Of a stretch of 64,000 nucleotides of DNA, positions 46,659 to 55,754 are shown in pieces. Source of the DNA: Burkholderiales bacterium (GTDB lineage: Bacteria; Pseudomonadota; Gammaproteobacteria; Burkholderiales; Burkholderiaceae_C); the NCBI GenBank assembly GCA_019509985.1, contig JAEKLF010000060.1, positions 1-64,000 on the forward strand. Direction: 5' to 3'. The number at the start of each line of letters is the position of its first letter. Within the stretch, counting starts at the first letter, position 1. The translations under genes were made by a program, and so were the position numbers. The notes under the pieces are model-generated. The model did not search any database. It was not told the origin of the DNA and saw only the letters and a program-made list of their open reading frames with translations.

Positions 46659-49151
46659 ATGAGCATCGATCGACGTCATCTCCTGAAGACCGGCGCGCTG
46701 GCCCTGTCCGGCGCCCTTGGCGCCGCCGAGTTCAGCCTGGCCACCGCCGCCGAGGCCGGGCCGGCGACCCGCGAGCGCCTGCTGCTGGACTTCGACTGGA
46801 GGTTCCGGCTCGGCCACGGCAGCGACCCCGCCCAGGACCTCGGCTTCGGTTTCGGCCAGAGCGACTTCAGCAAGACCGGCGACTTCGGCTTTGCCAAGCC
46901 GGGCTTTGGTACCGCCGACTGGCGCACGCTGGACCTGCCGCACGACTGGGCCGTCGAGCTGCCCTTCGTGCGCGACGAGGCAGGCGAGGGCGATGCCGAC
47001 GGGCGCTCGCACGGCTTCAAGCCGCTGGGCAGGCGCTTCCCGGCCACCAGCGTCGGCTGGTACCGCCGCGAGTTCGAGCTGCCCGCCAGCGACGCGGGCC
47101 GCCGCTTCTGGCTGGAGTTCGACGGCGTCATGCGCGACACCCTCGTGTTCGTCAATGGCTGCTTCATCGGCCGCCATGACCACGGCTACACGCCGTTTCG
47201 CTTCGACATCACCGACTTCGCCAACGTCGGCGGCAGCAACGTCGTGATGCTGCGCGTGGACGCGAGCGCCGGCGATGGCTGGTTCTACGAAGGCGCCGGC
47301 ATCTACCGCCACGTCTGGCTCTACAAGAGCGACGCCTTGCACCTGGGCCGCTGGGACAGCACCGTGCGGGCCACCGTGCAGGCCGACGGCGCTGCACTCG
47401 CGCTCGCGGCGCTGGTGCACAACGACGGCAGCGGCGCCGAGCGTGTGCGCGTGCGCTGGCAACTGCAGGACGCCGATGGCCGCACGGTCGCCACGGCCGA
47501 GTCGCGCGAGCAACTCGTGCCGCCCGAAGGCCGCGTGGCCTTCGACGCCACCGCCCGGCTGCGCCAGCCGCGCCTGTGGTCGCTGGACGATCCGCACCGC
47601 TACACGGCTGTCGTGACGCTCGAAGCGGGCGGCAAGCCGCGCGACCGCGAGGCCGTGGCCTTCGGCGTGCGCAGCGCGGTGTTCGACCCCGACAAGGGCT
47701 TCTTCCTCAACGGCAAGCCCGTGAAGATCCAGGGCGTGTGCAACCACCAGGACCATGCCGGCGTGGGCGCTGCCGTGCCGGACGCGCTGCAGGCCTGGCG
47801 CATCGGTGTCATGCAGGGCATGGGCTGCAACGCCCTGCGCACCTCGCACAACATGCCCGCGCCCGAGCTGGTGGAGGCCTGTGACCGCCTGGGTGTCATG
47901 GTGATGGCCGAGGCGAGGCAGCTGTCGTCGAGCGAAGAAGGCCTGGCCCAGCTGGAGGTGCTGGTCAAGCGCCTGCGCAACTCGCCGTCGGTCATCCTCT
48001 GGTCCATCGGCAACGAGGAATGGCAGCTGCAAAAGCCCATGGCCTCACAGGGCAGGCGACTGGCGGCGAGCATGGTCAGGCGCTGCCATCGCCTGGACCC
48101 GACGCGCCTGGTCACCGCGGCTGTCAACGGAGACAACGAGGACGGGGTGTCCGACGCGGTCGACGTCATTGGCTTCAACTACGTGCAGCAGTTCCCGGAT
48201 GGCTTCCACAAGAAATACCCCAAGCGCCCCATCATCGGCAGCGAGACTTCCAGCGCCATCGCCACCCGCGGCGAGTACGAGACCGTGGCCTCGCGCAATG
48301 TGATCGGCAGCTACGACGGCAAGGTGCCCTGGGGCACGACGCCCGAGGAGTGGTGGAAGTTCCATGCCGAGCGCGAATGGCTGGCCGGCGGTTTCGCCTG
48401 GACCGGCTTCGACTACCGCGGCGAGCCCACGCCCTATGGCTGGCCGTCGATCAGTTCGCAGTTCGGCATCGTCGACATCTGCGGCTTCCCCAAGGACTAC
48501 TACCACTACTACCGCGCCTGGTGGCAAGCCAAGCCGGCCCTGCACGTCTTCCCGCACTGGAACTGGGCCGGCCGCGAGGGCAAGCCGGTGGACGTGTGGG
48601 TCTATAGCAATGCCGACGAGGTGGAGCTGCTGCTCAACGGCAAGAGCCTGGGCCGCCAGGCCATGCCGAAGCTGGGTCACCTGAGCTGGAAGGTGAACTA
48701 CGAGCCCGGCGCCATCGAGGCGCGCGCCTATCGTGGCGGCCAGCTGCTGCTGACCGAAAAGCGCGAGACCACCGGTGGCGCGGCCTCCGTGCGCCTCGTT
48801 GCCGACCGCACGACATTGGCCGCCGACGGCGAGGACGTCACCGTCATCCGCGCCGAGTGCCTGGACGACAAGGGCCGCTGGGTGCCGACGGCGCAGGACA
48901 AGCTGGTGTTCCGCGTGCGCGGCGCCGGCCGGCTGATCGGCGTCGGCAACGGCGATCCCAACAGCCATGAGAGCGACCAGGGCAGCAGCCGTTCGCTGTT
49001 CAACGGTCTGGCGCAGCTCATCGTGCGGGCGGGCCGCCAGCCCGGCGACATCGTCATCACGGCAGCGGTCGAGTCGCAGGTTGCCGGCATCAGGCCGGCG
49101 CGGCTGGTGATCCAGGCGGAACGCGCGCAACCGCGCCCCGCCGTGGCATGA
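46659..49151 (+). CDS. GH2 beta-galactosidase-type glycosidase, Tat signal
   Basis: An 830-residue GH2 enzyme. A twin-arginine signal (DRRHLLKTGALALSGALGAA) starts the protein. The sugar-binding jelly roll (WYRREFELPASDAGRRFWLE, then GYTPFRFDITDF), an immunoglobulin-like domain and the TIM barrel follow. Acid/base is E453 in LWSIGNEEWQ, and the nucleophile is E529 in IIGSETSSAI. C-terminal GH2_C4/C5-like beta domains end the protein. The architecture is that of bacterial exo-beta-galactosidases or beta-glucuronidases without LacZ-type extensions; galactosidase is favoured because GH42 is also present. AAGGAATGGAGAC is the ribosome site. The stop overlaps the next gene (ATGA). Confidence 0.87.
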   Translation: MSIDRRHLLKTGALALSGALGAAEFSLATAAEAGPATRERLLLDFDWRFRLGHGSDPAQDLGFGFGQSDFSKTGDFGFAKPGFGTADWRTLDLPHDWAVELPFVRDEAGEGDADGRSHGFKPLGRRFPATSVGWYRREFELPASDAGRRFWLEFDGVMRDTLVFVNGCFIGRHDHGYTPFRFDITDFANVGGSNVVMLRVDASAGDGWFYEGAGIYRHVWLYKSDALHLGRWDSTVRATVQADGAALALAALVHNDGSGAERVRVRWQLQDADGRTVATAESREQLVPPEGRVAFDATARLRQPRLWSLDDPHRYTAVVTLEAGGKPRDREAVAFGVRSAVFDPDKGFFLNGKPVKIQGVCNHQDHAGVGAAVPDALQAWRIGVMQGMGCNALRTSHNMPAPELVEACDRLGVMVMAEARQLSSSEEGLAQLEVLVKRLRNSPSVILWSIGNEEWQLQKPMASQGRRLAASMVRRCHRLDPTRLVTAAVNGDNEDGVSDAVDVIGFNYVQQFPDGFHKKYPKRPIIGSETSSAIATRGEYETVASRNVIGSYDGKVPWGTTPEEWWKFHAEREWLAGGFAWTGFDYRGEPTPYGWPSISSQFGIVDICGFPKDYYHYYRAWWQAKPALHVFPHWNWAGREGKPVDVWVYSNADEVELLLNGKSLGRQAMPKLGHLSWKVNYEPGAIEARAYRGGQLLLTEKRETTGGAASVRLVADRTTLAADGEDVTVIRAECLDDKGRWVPTAQDKLVFRVRGAGRLIGVGNGDPNSHESDQGSSRSLFNGLAQLIVRAGRQPGDIVITAAVESQVAGIRPARLVIQAERAQPRPAVA

Positions 49152-49438
49152 AGCGGCACGAGTCGCCGATGCCGCGGTCCCGTCTGGCCCCCAGGAGACT
49201 CCAGCTTGCCGTACTGTGCGCGTTCGCCCTCTCGGGCAGCTTGGCCACCGATGCCAGGCGCACGCTCAGTGTCGGCGCGCGTGCCGTGAAGTTCCCGGGC
49301 ATGACGGCTCGGCGCATGCTGCGCGTCCGGCTGACGGATGCGCATGAGGGCAGCAGCGACACGACGGTGACCTACGCGGGCGCACTCGTCGAGGTGCGCT
49401 TCGATCGCGCCCGCGACCCACAAGGAGTCAATCAATGA
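49148..49438 (+). CDS. Small exported protein of unknown function in the GH operon
   Basis: A 96-residue protein not recognised by any motif I know. Its start ATG overlaps the GH2 stop by 4 bases, and its stop overlaps the ThuA start by 4 bases. Such double coupling argues strongly that it is translated. An arginine-rich N-region and hydrophobic stretch (RLQLAVLCAFALSGSLATDA) look like a signal peptide. The mature part, about 60 residues, is strand-like and basic (VGARAVKFPGMTARRMLRVR) and ends in ALVEVRFDRARDPQGVNQ. It may be an accessory periplasmic protein or the remnant of a larger domain. No function is proposed. Confidence 0.6.
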   Translation: MKRHESPMPRSRLAPRRLQLAVLCAFALSGSLATDARRTLSVGARAVKFPGMTARRMLRVRLTDAHEGSSDTTVTYAGALVEVRFDRARDPQGVNQ

Positions 49439-50262
49439 AACGCTTCCTCCTGATCACCTGTCTGGCCGCAATGGCTTGCGCGTGCGTTATCGACGCCATG
49501 GCTGCCCCGCCAAAGAGGATCCTCGTCGTCACGACGACGCTGGGCTACCGCCACTCGTCCATAGAGACGGCCGAGCGCGTGCTGGCATCGCTCGGCCAGT
49601 CGTCGGGGGCCTATGAGGTGGAGTTGGCCGCCGTCGCTCCCGCCGGCGACGCCGAGTCAGACGCTTACAAGGAGCAGGTCAGGGCGATGCTGGAGCGCAA
49701 GCTGAACCCGACGGCGCTGAAGCGCTACGACGGCATCGTCTTTGCCAGCACGACGGGCGAACTGCCGCTGCCCGACAAGGACGCCTTCATCCAGTGGATC
49801 CGGGACGGCGGTGCCTTCATCGGCATCCACAGCGCCTCCGACACCCTGCACGCCTACCGGCCCTACGCCGACATGCTGGGCGGTGAGTTCGACTATCACC
49901 GCGAGCAGGTGAGCATCGAGGCTCTCAACCGCGACGCCAGCCACCCGGCGAACCGGCAGCTCGGCGCCACCTGGAACCTTGGCGGCAAACTTGAGGAGAT
50001 CTACGTCCTCAAGAACTACCAGCCGGCCCGCGTGCATGAACTGCTGGTGCTGGACCGCCATCCCAACACCCGCGAGCCTGGCCACTTCCCGATCTCCTGG
50101 TGCCGTGACTTCGGCAAGGGCAGGGTGTTCTACACGGCGCTGGGCCACAACGAGCATGTGTGGCTCATGCCTGCATTCCAGAGCCATGTGCTCGGGGGTA
50201 TCGAATGGGCATTGGGGCTCAAGGGGGGCGACGTGGATCAGCGGAGTGCGCAGAACCAATGA
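49435..50262 (+). CDS. ThuA domain protein, exported
   Basis: A 275-residue protein of the ThuA/trehalose-utilisation-type class I glutamine amidotransferase-like fold. The signal peptide (RFLLITCLAAMACACVIDAM) contains cysteines, but no perfect lipobox is seen. The domain shows RILVVTTTLGYRHSSIETAE, YDGIVFASTTGELPLPDKDA, GAFIGIHSASDTLHAYRPYA, and near the end GRVFYTALGHNEHVWLMPAF. ThuA-like proteins accompany sugar-degradation genes and are linked to keto-sugar metabolism, but their chemistry is poorly known. It is coupled (ATGA) to the small unknown upstream gene and ends the GH42-GH31-GH2 operon. Confidence 0.87.
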   Translation: MKRFLLITCLAAMACACVIDAMAAPPKRILVVTTTLGYRHSSIETAERVLASLGQSSGAYEVELAAVAPAGDAESDAYKEQVRAMLERKLNPTALKRYDGIVFASTTGELPLPDKDAFIQWIRDGGAFIGIHSASDTLHAYRPYADMLGGEFDYHREQVSIEALNRDASHPANRQLGATWNLGGKLEEIYVLKNYQPARVHELLVLDRHPNTREPGHFPISWCRDFGKGRVFYTALGHNEHVWLMPAFQSHVLGGIEWALGLKGGDVDQRSAQNQ

Positions 50263-50376
50263 CGGTCCTGTCGCGAGCGTTGATCCTTGCCTGCCTCGCC
50301 AGCGGGTCTTAGGCTCTGGAAGAGACGCCGTCCCAACGCACGTCACAGCGAGTTGCCGCAACGCCGCGAGAGCCGC

Positions 50377-50402
50377 AGCCTGAGCTCAGGCTGAACTCAG
50401 GC
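50377..50402. terminator. Palindromic hairpin between convergent genes (terminator candidate)
   Basis: AGCCTGAGCTCAGGCT (50377-50392) is a perfect 16-base palindrome. A second copy of CTCAGGC (50396-50402) allows an alternative stem, GCCTGAG-N11-CTCAGGC. It lies between the end of the GH operon and the convergent hemerythrin gene, where a bidirectional terminator is expected. There is no T-tract, so intrinsic termination is unproven. Confidence 0.4.
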
Positions 50403-50436
50403 CCGCGTGGGTCGCTTTCCGTCGACGCGTTGGCGG

Positions 50437-50988
50437 TCAATGGGAGGCGCCACCCTGGCCCATCAGCTCGGCTTTGCGAGCCGCGATTTCTTCGCCGATG
50501 GCGTCGAGGTCCAGGTCCGACTTGCGGACCTTCGGGAACATTTCGCCTTCCTCTTCCTTGACGTGGTGGTCGATGTATTCACCGAGCACCTTGACCTTGG
50601 CGTCGTACAAGGGGTCGTCGGGCGAACCGGCCTCGATCTGGGCGATCAATTCCTTGGCGCTGGCATGTTCGACGTCGGCCTCGTCGACCAGGTCCTCATC
50701 TTCGCCCAGCACCTCGCGGGCGCGAGGGTAAAAGAGCTCCTCTTCGGCCGTTGCGTGGGCGGTCAGCATCACGCAGATCTGGGCGGCGACGACCTGCTTC
50801 TCACCGGTCTCGGCTTCGGCCTTGACGAGCTTGTCGTACTCCTTGAAGAGCGCCTTCACTTCGCGGTGGTCGGTCGTCAGCAGCTCGATGGCGTCGGGCA
50901 CATCATCGCGCCCCGTCGTCGCGCCTGCGGCCGCTTTGCTGGATGCGCCCTTGGACGCCTTGGCTGAGGTTTTCGTTGCGGTGGGCAT
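50437..50988 (-). CDS. Hemerythrin HHE domain protein
   Basis: A 183-residue soluble protein. The N-terminal 28 residues are a Lys/Ala/Ser-rich low-complexity tail (TKTSAKASKGASSKAAAG). The hemerythrin-like four-helix bundle follows with the metal ligands spread as LLTTDHREVKALF, LTAHATAEEELFYPR, ADVEHASAKELIAQI and EYIDHHVKEEEGEMFP. Such domains bind a di-iron centre and sense or store O2 or NO, or act in stress protection. ATGCCCACC begins the gene at 50988; a strong terminator for the upstream minus-strand gene lies just before it (51012-51045), so it has its own promoter in a very short gap. Confidence 0.9.
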   Translation of the reverse strand: MPTATKTSAKASKGASSKAAAGATTGRDDVPDAIELLTTDHREVKALFKEYDKLVKAEAETGEKQVVAAQICVMLTAHATAEEELFYPRAREVLGEDEDLVDEADVEHASAKELIAQIEAGSPDDPLYDAKVKVLGEYIDHHVKEEEGEMFPKVRKSDLDLDAIGEEIAARKAELMGQGGASH

Positions 50989-51011
50989 GTGATTTCCTAC
51001 TGGCTGGTGGC

Positions 51012-51045
51012 AAAAAAAGCGCCGCCCGCTCGCGCAGGGCGGCGC
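51012..51045 (-). terminator. Rho-independent terminator after the small low-complexity gene
   Basis: On the minus strand, a perfect 9-bp stem (GCGCCGCCC / GGGCGGCGC, with a 9-base loop) is followed by seven T residues (51018 down to 51012). It starts 5 bases after the stop codon of the gene at 51051-51368. This is the clearest intrinsic terminator in the window. Confidence 0.9.
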
Positions 51046-51050
51046 GGCGT

Positions 51051-51368
51051 TCAGTCGGCGTCGGTGGGCGCCGGCAGGGAGGTGTCTTCGGCGTGCGTCT
51101 CGCCCTGTTGCCGGATCCGCTGCGGGTGGCCAGGTCGCCGGACCGGATCGTCCTGTTGTTGCAGCGGATGCTGCGGCAGCCGTGTGGCAGGAGGTTCCGA
51201 TGGACTGGAGGCTGGCGGCTGTGTTTCAGCGGGCCTGCCGCCCTGGCTCTGACTCTGGCCCGCGTCGGAACCCTGCTGTTGAGACCGGGCTTGATCGCTG
51301 CGTTGCTGGACTTGCGCAGACGCCTCCGGCTGGGGCGTCTGTCCGATACGAGATAGAGGATTGCTCAT
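51051..51368 (-). CDS. Low-complexity Gln/Pro/Ser-rich hypothetical protein
   Basis: A 105-residue hydrophilic protein with no recognised domain. It is rich in Q, S, P and R (VQQRSDQARSQQQGSDAGQS, then ETQPPASSPSEPPATRLPQH) and predicted to be disordered, with an acidic end. The start at 51368 (MSNPLSRIG) is preceded by GGAAGGA, a good ribosome site; an earlier in-frame start at 51446 is not. A strong terminator follows its stop, supporting a real transcription unit. Small disordered proteins of this type near hemerythrin and sensor genes suggest a stress role, but that is only context. Confidence 0.65.
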   Translation of the reverse strand: MSNPLSRIGQTPQPEASAQVQQRSDQARSQQQGSDAGQSQSQGGRPAETQPPASSPSEPPATRLPQHPLQQQDDPVRRPGHPQRIRQQGETHAEDTSLPAPTDAD

Positions 51369-51526
51369 GGCCTGGTTCCTTCCAACAGATCGTCGGCAAG
51401 CGTCGTGCCTCCTCACTGCGGCACGCGCAGGCACAGATTGCGGCATCCGCAGAAAGCCGTTTGTCGGACAACGCCGTGCTTACGAGTGCCTTCGAGGCGT
51501 GGTGGTCGCCGGATGCGGCGAGCCGG

Positions 51527-53758
51527 TCAGGCGTCGAGCACGTCCCTCAGCTTCGCTGCCAGGTCGTCGAAGGAGAACGGCTTGGTGATGAGCTGCACGC
51601 CCCGGTCGAGGCGTCCCTGGTGAACGATGGCGTCGCGCGCATAGCCGGTGGTGAACAAGGACTTGATGCCAGGCCACAGCTCGTTGGCACGCGCGACGAC
51701 GTCGGCGCCCGTCATTCCGCCGGGCAAGACCACGTCGGTGAAGACCAGATCGACTCGGACGTCCTTCAGCGCTGCCAAGGCCGACGCGCCATCGACAGCC
51801 TCCACGACGCGGTAGCCGAGTTCACGCAGCGCACCGACCGTGTAGGCGCGCACGTCGGCGTCGTCTTCGACGACCAGCACGCTTTCACCCGATGCTGCGG
51901 GCGCCGAAGGTGTGTCGTCGAACGCTGCCGCATGTGGCGGCGCAGACATGCGCGGCAGATAGATCTTCACGGTCGTTCCGGCGCCGGGTTCGGAATAGAT
52001 GCTGACGTGCCCGTGAGACTGACGGACGAATCCGTAGACCTGGCTCAGCCCCAGTCCGGTGCCCTTGCCTTCGGGCTTCGTCGTAAAGAAGGGCTCGAAG
52101 GCGCGGGACACGGTCTGGGCATCCATGCCGGAGCCGGAATCGGAGACGGCGATCTGTACGTACTCGCCAGGCACCAGGTCGGCATGCTTTGCCGCATAGA
52201 CCTCGTCGAGATAGGCGTTCGTGGTCTCGATGGTCAGCTTGCCCCCATCCGGCATCGCGTCACGCGCGTTGACCGCGAGATTGAGCAATGCGCTCTGAAG
52301 TTCAGTCGGGTCCGCTTCCACGGGCCAGACCGCGGTTGCCAGAGAGGTTCTCAGCTCGATCGGTTCACCGAGGGAGCGCTTCAGGAGTTCCGAAGTCCCC
52401 TGCACCATGATGTTCACGTCGACCGGCTTGGGATTCAGCGGCTGTCGCCGCGCGAAGGCCAGCAGCCGTTGGGTCGACTCACCGGCCCGCTTGCCCGCTG
52501 TGAGGGCGGCCAGGGCAGCGCGCTTCTGCCGCGCCATCTCGTCGGGCAGCGTCCGGGATAGCAACTCCATGTTGCCCACGATGACCTGCAGGATGTTATT
52601 GAAGTCATGCGCGATGCCGCCGGTCAACTGACCCAGCGCTTCCATCTTCTGGGCTTGCCGGAGCGCTTCCGCCTGCTGCACCAATTCCTCGGTGCGCCGC
52701 TTGACCTCGATCTCCAGCTCGTTGTTGAGCTCGCGAAGCGCGACCTCGGCCCGGCGGCGTTCCGCGATTTCCCGTTGGGTGGCTTCGTGCAGCCGCACGT
52801 TGTCGATGGCCACGGCGGCCTCGCCCGCCAAACCGGCCAGGCCGCGTTCCGATTCTTCCGTGAACACGCCGACCTTGGAGTGGCCGAAGAACAAGCCACC
52901 CAGCACTTTGCCGGATCGGGAAATGACGGGCACGGCCAGGTAGCTGCGCACGGGAAGATGTCCTTCGGGCATGCCGCGGTGCGGCGCGTTGTGCCCATAC
53001 CGAGGATCCAAGGTGATGTCATCGGACCGGACGATCCCTTCCCCCTGGAACGTCGAAGCGAAGATCGCGGTGTTGCGAGGCATGGGGAATTTCGAGAAAG
53101 CCTCGCGCGATACGCCGGACAGGCTGTAAAGCATGTAGCTCTCGCCGTCGGCATTGATGACGTTGTAGAAGAAGGCGCCGAACTCGGCGCCCGTGAGCGC
53201 CACGCCGGCATCGGTCGCCGTCTGGACAACCACCTCGAGATTGGTCTCGCGCGCGAGCGCGGCTCCCGCGCGGTTCAACAGCTGCAGGGCACGCGTGCGT
53301 TCGAGCAGCTTCAGTTCCACCTCGCGGCGCGCCGTTCGGTCTCGCAGCATCTTCACGAAGCCGGCTTCGGGTTGCCCTTCATACAACCAGCTGGTCTCAC
53401 CGATGGCCCAGAGACGTTGGCCATCGCGACGCAGGCGCCAGCCTTCAGCTCCGGCGGATCCCTTCCTGGCCGCTTCGGCGATTTCCGCGCGCAGTGCGCG
53501 CTCGCCGCCTTCTTCCTCCGAAAAGATGCGGCCAAGCGACTGACCCAGCATCTCCTGCTCGGTCCAACCCAATATCGCGCGAGCTCCTTCGCTCCAGCCC
53601 GTCACGAGGCCATCGGCGTCGATGGTGATGATGGCAGTCTGCGTTGCGCGGTTGAGGATGCGGCGGTAGCGGTCAATGACCACATCCTTCCAATCGGCCG
53701 GAAGGTTCTCGGGCTTCAGGCCCGGGGTCAGCGGAATCTGCCCGACGGACTTGTCCAT
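51527..53758 (-). CDS. Hybrid histidine kinase, PAS-GAF-HisKA-HATPase-REC, cytoplasmic
   Basis: A 743-residue soluble sensor. A PAS domain (about 30-150: ATQTAIITIDADGLVTGWSE, EQEMLGQSLGRIFSEEEGGE), then a GAF domain (about 165-330: LNRAGAALARETNLEVVVQT, RSYLAVPVISRSGKVLGGLF), then the kinase core with H384 in GGIAHDFNNILQVIVGN, LNLAVNARDAMPDGG, SDSGSGMDAQT and GTGLGLSQVYGFVRQS. It ends in a receiver with D675 in LVFTDVVLPGGMTG. The HDFNN H-box and terminal receiver define a well-known soluble hybrid class, often light-, redox- or stress-linked. No partner gene is adjacent; the region upstream holds a short stem (53858-53873). Confidence 0.92.
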   Translation of the reverse strand: MDKSVGQIPLTPGLKPENLPADWKDVVIDRYRRILNRATQTAIITIDADGLVTGWSEGARAILGWTEQEMLGQSLGRIFSEEEGGERALRAEIAEAARKGSAGAEGWRLRRDGQRLWAIGETSWLYEGQPEAGFVKMLRDRTARREVELKLLERTRALQLLNRAGAALARETNLEVVVQTATDAGVALTGAEFGAFFYNVINADGESYMLYSLSGVSREAFSKFPMPRNTAIFASTFQGEGIVRSDDITLDPRYGHNAPHRGMPEGHLPVRSYLAVPVISRSGKVLGGLFFGHSKVGVFTEESERGLAGLAGEAAVAIDNVRLHEATQREIAERRRAEVALRELNNELEIEVKRRTEELVQQAEALRQAQKMEALGQLTGGIAHDFNNILQVIVGNMELLSRTLPDEMARQKRAALAALTAGKRAGESTQRLLAFARRQPLNPKPVDVNIMVQGTSELLKRSLGEPIELRTSLATAVWPVEADPTELQSALLNLAVNARDAMPDGGKLTIETTNAYLDEVYAAKHADLVPGEYVQIAVSDSGSGMDAQTVSRAFEPFFTTKPEGKGTGLGLSQVYGFVRQSHGHVSIYSEPGAGTTVKIYLPRMSAPPHAAAFDDTPSAPAASGESVLVVEDDADVRAYTVGALRELGYRVVEAVDGASALAALKDVRVDLVFTDVVLPGGMTGADVVARANELWPGIKSLFTTGYARDAIVHQGRLDRGVQLITKPFSFDDLAAKLRDVLDA

Positions 53759-53857
53759 GGATGCTCTCTGGCGCGGTGGCGCACAAAAATATCGAGATCA
53801 GCGCCATCATCACGAGCAAGCCACGGACATGTAACGTCCTTGGGCCCGGGTATGCCT

Positions 53858-53873
53858 GTAGGGGGCTTCCTAC
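53858..53873. promoter_or_regulatory. Short inverted repeat upstream of the hybrid kinase gene
   Basis: GTAGG-GGGCTT-CCTAC, 5-bp arms, lies 100 bases before the kinase start on the minus strand. It could be an operator or a small transcript hairpin. The repeat is seen; no factor is proposed. Confidence 0.3.
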
Positions 53874-53970
53874 GCTTCGATCAAGCGGCGTGTCCGTGGG
53901 AACGCCACGACGCCTCGGCCGGATTTGAGACGTCGAACGCCAAGACGGATGCCCAACAGCGACTCGCGAG

Positions 53971-54216
53971 TCACCGTGAAGCCACGCGTGTCGCCTGGAC
54001 GTGCTCGGCCTGGAGATCATTCAAGGCATCCAGCTCGGCTGCCAGCCGGAACGCGTTTTCTTCGGCGCGCGTCAGGTCGGTTTGAAGCTGCACCAACTCG
54101 GCCCCGGCGACGCACTCTCTGCCCTCGGCGTCCACCACAGCCTTGCGCGCTGCGCGCACCATGACCTGCGCGTTCTCCAGCTCGCGACGTTTCTCTTCAA
54201 TGTGCTGCTGATACAT
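53971..54216 (-). CDS. Small coiled-coil hypothetical protein
   Basis: An 81-residue soluble protein that is almost entirely helical, with heptad-like spacing (EEKRRELENAQVMVRAARKA, then LVQLQTDLTRAEENAFRLAA and ELDALNDLQAEHVQ). It has no known domain. GGGAG seven bases before the ATG is a good ribosome site on the minus strand. It sits upstream of the hybrid kinase, 212 bases away, on the same strand, so a shared transcript is possible. Length and helical character suggest a dimeric or scaffold protein; the function is unknown. Confidence 0.55.
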   Translation of the reverse strand: MYQQHIEEKRRELENAQVMVRAARKAVVDAEGRECVAGAELVQLQTDLTRAEENAFRLAAELDALNDLQAEHVQATRVASR

Positions 54217-54411
54217 CGTTCAGCTCCCAACAGACTCCCGCTCTTCTGGCGGATACGGACCTGGACCGGCGCCCCACTGAAAATTTACATCAGCCGGGAC
54301 CCGGTTTCCCGCCGGGGGGCGAAGCTTGGCTGAACGGATGAGGCGACGGCTGACATCGCCATCCGTTTGCATGGTGTAGAAATTTCCTGCCTCAACGTCC
54401 GGCCGTTCCTC

Positions 54412-54636
54412 ATGACACAGCAGCATCCCTACCGCGGCAAGATGATCCTGGTTCAGGCGCGTCCCGAGGGCCCCGACCTCTACCGGCCCGCCTATGCCAT
54501 CGCCGACACCGCCGATGCCGACCCCGAGCACAGCGAGCTGGTCGACCAGCTGTGCGAGACGGCGACCATGGCGTTCGCCCGCGGCCGTGAGGCCGGAAAG
54601 GCCTGGATTGACGCGCATGTGACGCCCGCTGGCTGA
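54412..54636 (+). CDS. Small hypothetical protein
   Basis: A 74-residue soluble protein (MTQQHPYRGKMILVQARPEG, then LYRPAYAIADTADADPEHSE and ending GREAGKAWIDAHVTPAG). The pattern of a short strand region followed by a helix ending in A-K-x-W-I-D is like small uncharacterised proteins common in Burkholderiales. No strong ribosome site precedes either this ATG or the earlier in-frame one at 54367, so the start is unsure. It lies 95 bases before the Tat-exported SDR and may be co-transcribed. Confidence 0.55.
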   Translation: MTQQHPYRGKMILVQARPEGPDLYRPAYAIADTADADPEHSELVDQLCETATMAFARGREAGKAWIDAHVTPAG

Positions 54637-54731
54637 CCCTCCTGCCGCTGTGAACGCTCGCGACGACAGGACCGCCGTTTGCCGGCGTCCTGACCGGCCG
54701 CGCGGTGCGGTCCAGTCCAAAGGAGAAATCG

Positions 54732-55754
54732 ATGGAACAAGACTCCGATCCCAACGGCCGCCGGGCGGCCCTGCGCGCTGGCGCAGCGCTGCTGGGTGCC
54801 GCTGCCATCTCGACCGACGTGCTCGCCCAAGGGCAGGCCGCGAAGCCCGCTGGGGCGGCCGCTTCAGGGCCTGCCGGCGTGAGCGATCCCCGGGCGGCAT
54901 ATCCGAAGCCGCCGTTTCAGAAGCAGCAGCAGCCCTGGCCGGGACTGGCATCGAAGATGGTGCCGCGGCCGGACCACGGCGAGACGTCCTATCGGGGCTC
55001 GGGCCGGCTGGCGGGACGCAAGGCGCTTATCACCGGCGGGGACTCGGGCATCGGACGTGCCGCGGCGATCGCCTATGCACGCGAGGGTGCCGACGTCGCC
55101 TTCGGATACCTGCCGCAGGAGCAGGAAGACGCCAACGAGGTGGTCAGGCTGATCGAGGCCGCTGGCAGAAGGGCAGTCACGCTGCCGGGTGACATCCGCA
55201 AGGAGGCCTTTTGCAAACAGCTGGTCTCGGACGCCGTCAGAGCGCTGGGCGGGCTGGACATCCTGGTCAACAACGCAGCCTTCCAGCGGTCCAAGGACTC
55301 CATCCTGGACATCACGACCGACCAGTTCGACGACACCTTCCGGACCAACGTCTATGCGCTTTTCTGGATCACGCGAGCGGCGGTCCCGCATCTGAAGCCG
55401 GGGGCGACCATCATCAATACCGCGTCGATCAACGCCTACGATCCGTCCGAGAACCTCGTCGACTATGCAGCGACGAAGGCCGCGATCGCCTCTTTGACCA
55501 AGTCACTGGCGAAGCAGTTGACGCCGAAGGGCATCAGGGTCAACGCAGTGGCTCCCGGTCCCTACTGGACGCCGTTGCAGCCCAGCGGTGGCCAGGATCC
55601 CGAGCGGCTGGTGAAGTTCGGTGAGGACTCGCCGATGGGCCGGCCGGGTCAGCCGGCCGAGATTGCGCCCGTCTATGTCCTGCTCGCTGACGGCGCAGCC
55701 AGCTTCATGAGTGGCGACATCGTCGGCAGCACGGGCGGCAAGCCCCAGGGTTGA
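54732..55754 (+). CDS. Exported SDR oxidoreductase (YghA/general-stress type), Tat signal
   Basis: A 340-residue SDR with an N-terminal twin-arginine signal (NGRRAALRAGAALLGAAAIS). A short linker leads to the family's extension PKPPFQKQQQPWPGLASKMV. The Rossmann loop is ITGGDSGIGRAAAIAYAREG, then LVNNAAFQRSKDSILDITTD. The catalytic set is the serine in INTASINAYDPSENL and Y-x-x-x-K in DYAATKAAIASLTKSLAKQL. It ends in SGDIVGSTGGKPQG. This group (E. coli YghA-like) is NADP(H)-dependent and stress-associated; natural substrates are uncertain. AAAGGAG (54719-54725) is a strong ribosome site for the ATG at 54732. It is followed after 87 bases by the DUF421 gene. Confidence 0.9.
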   Translation: MEQDSDPNGRRAALRAGAALLGAAAISTDVLAQGQAAKPAGAAASGPAGVSDPRAAYPKPPFQKQQQPWPGLASKMVPRPDHGETSYRGSGRLAGRKALITGGDSGIGRAAAIAYAREGADVAFGYLPQEQEDANEVVRLIEAAGRRAVTLPGDIRKEAFCKQLVSDAVRALGGLDILVNNAAFQRSKDSILDITTDQFDDTFRTNVYALFWITRAAVPHLKPGATIINTASINAYDPSENLVDYAATKAAIASLTKSLAKQLTPKGIRVNAVAPGPYWTPLQPSGGQDPERLVKFGEDSPMGRPGQPAEIAPVYVLLADGAASFMSGDIVGSTGGKPQG

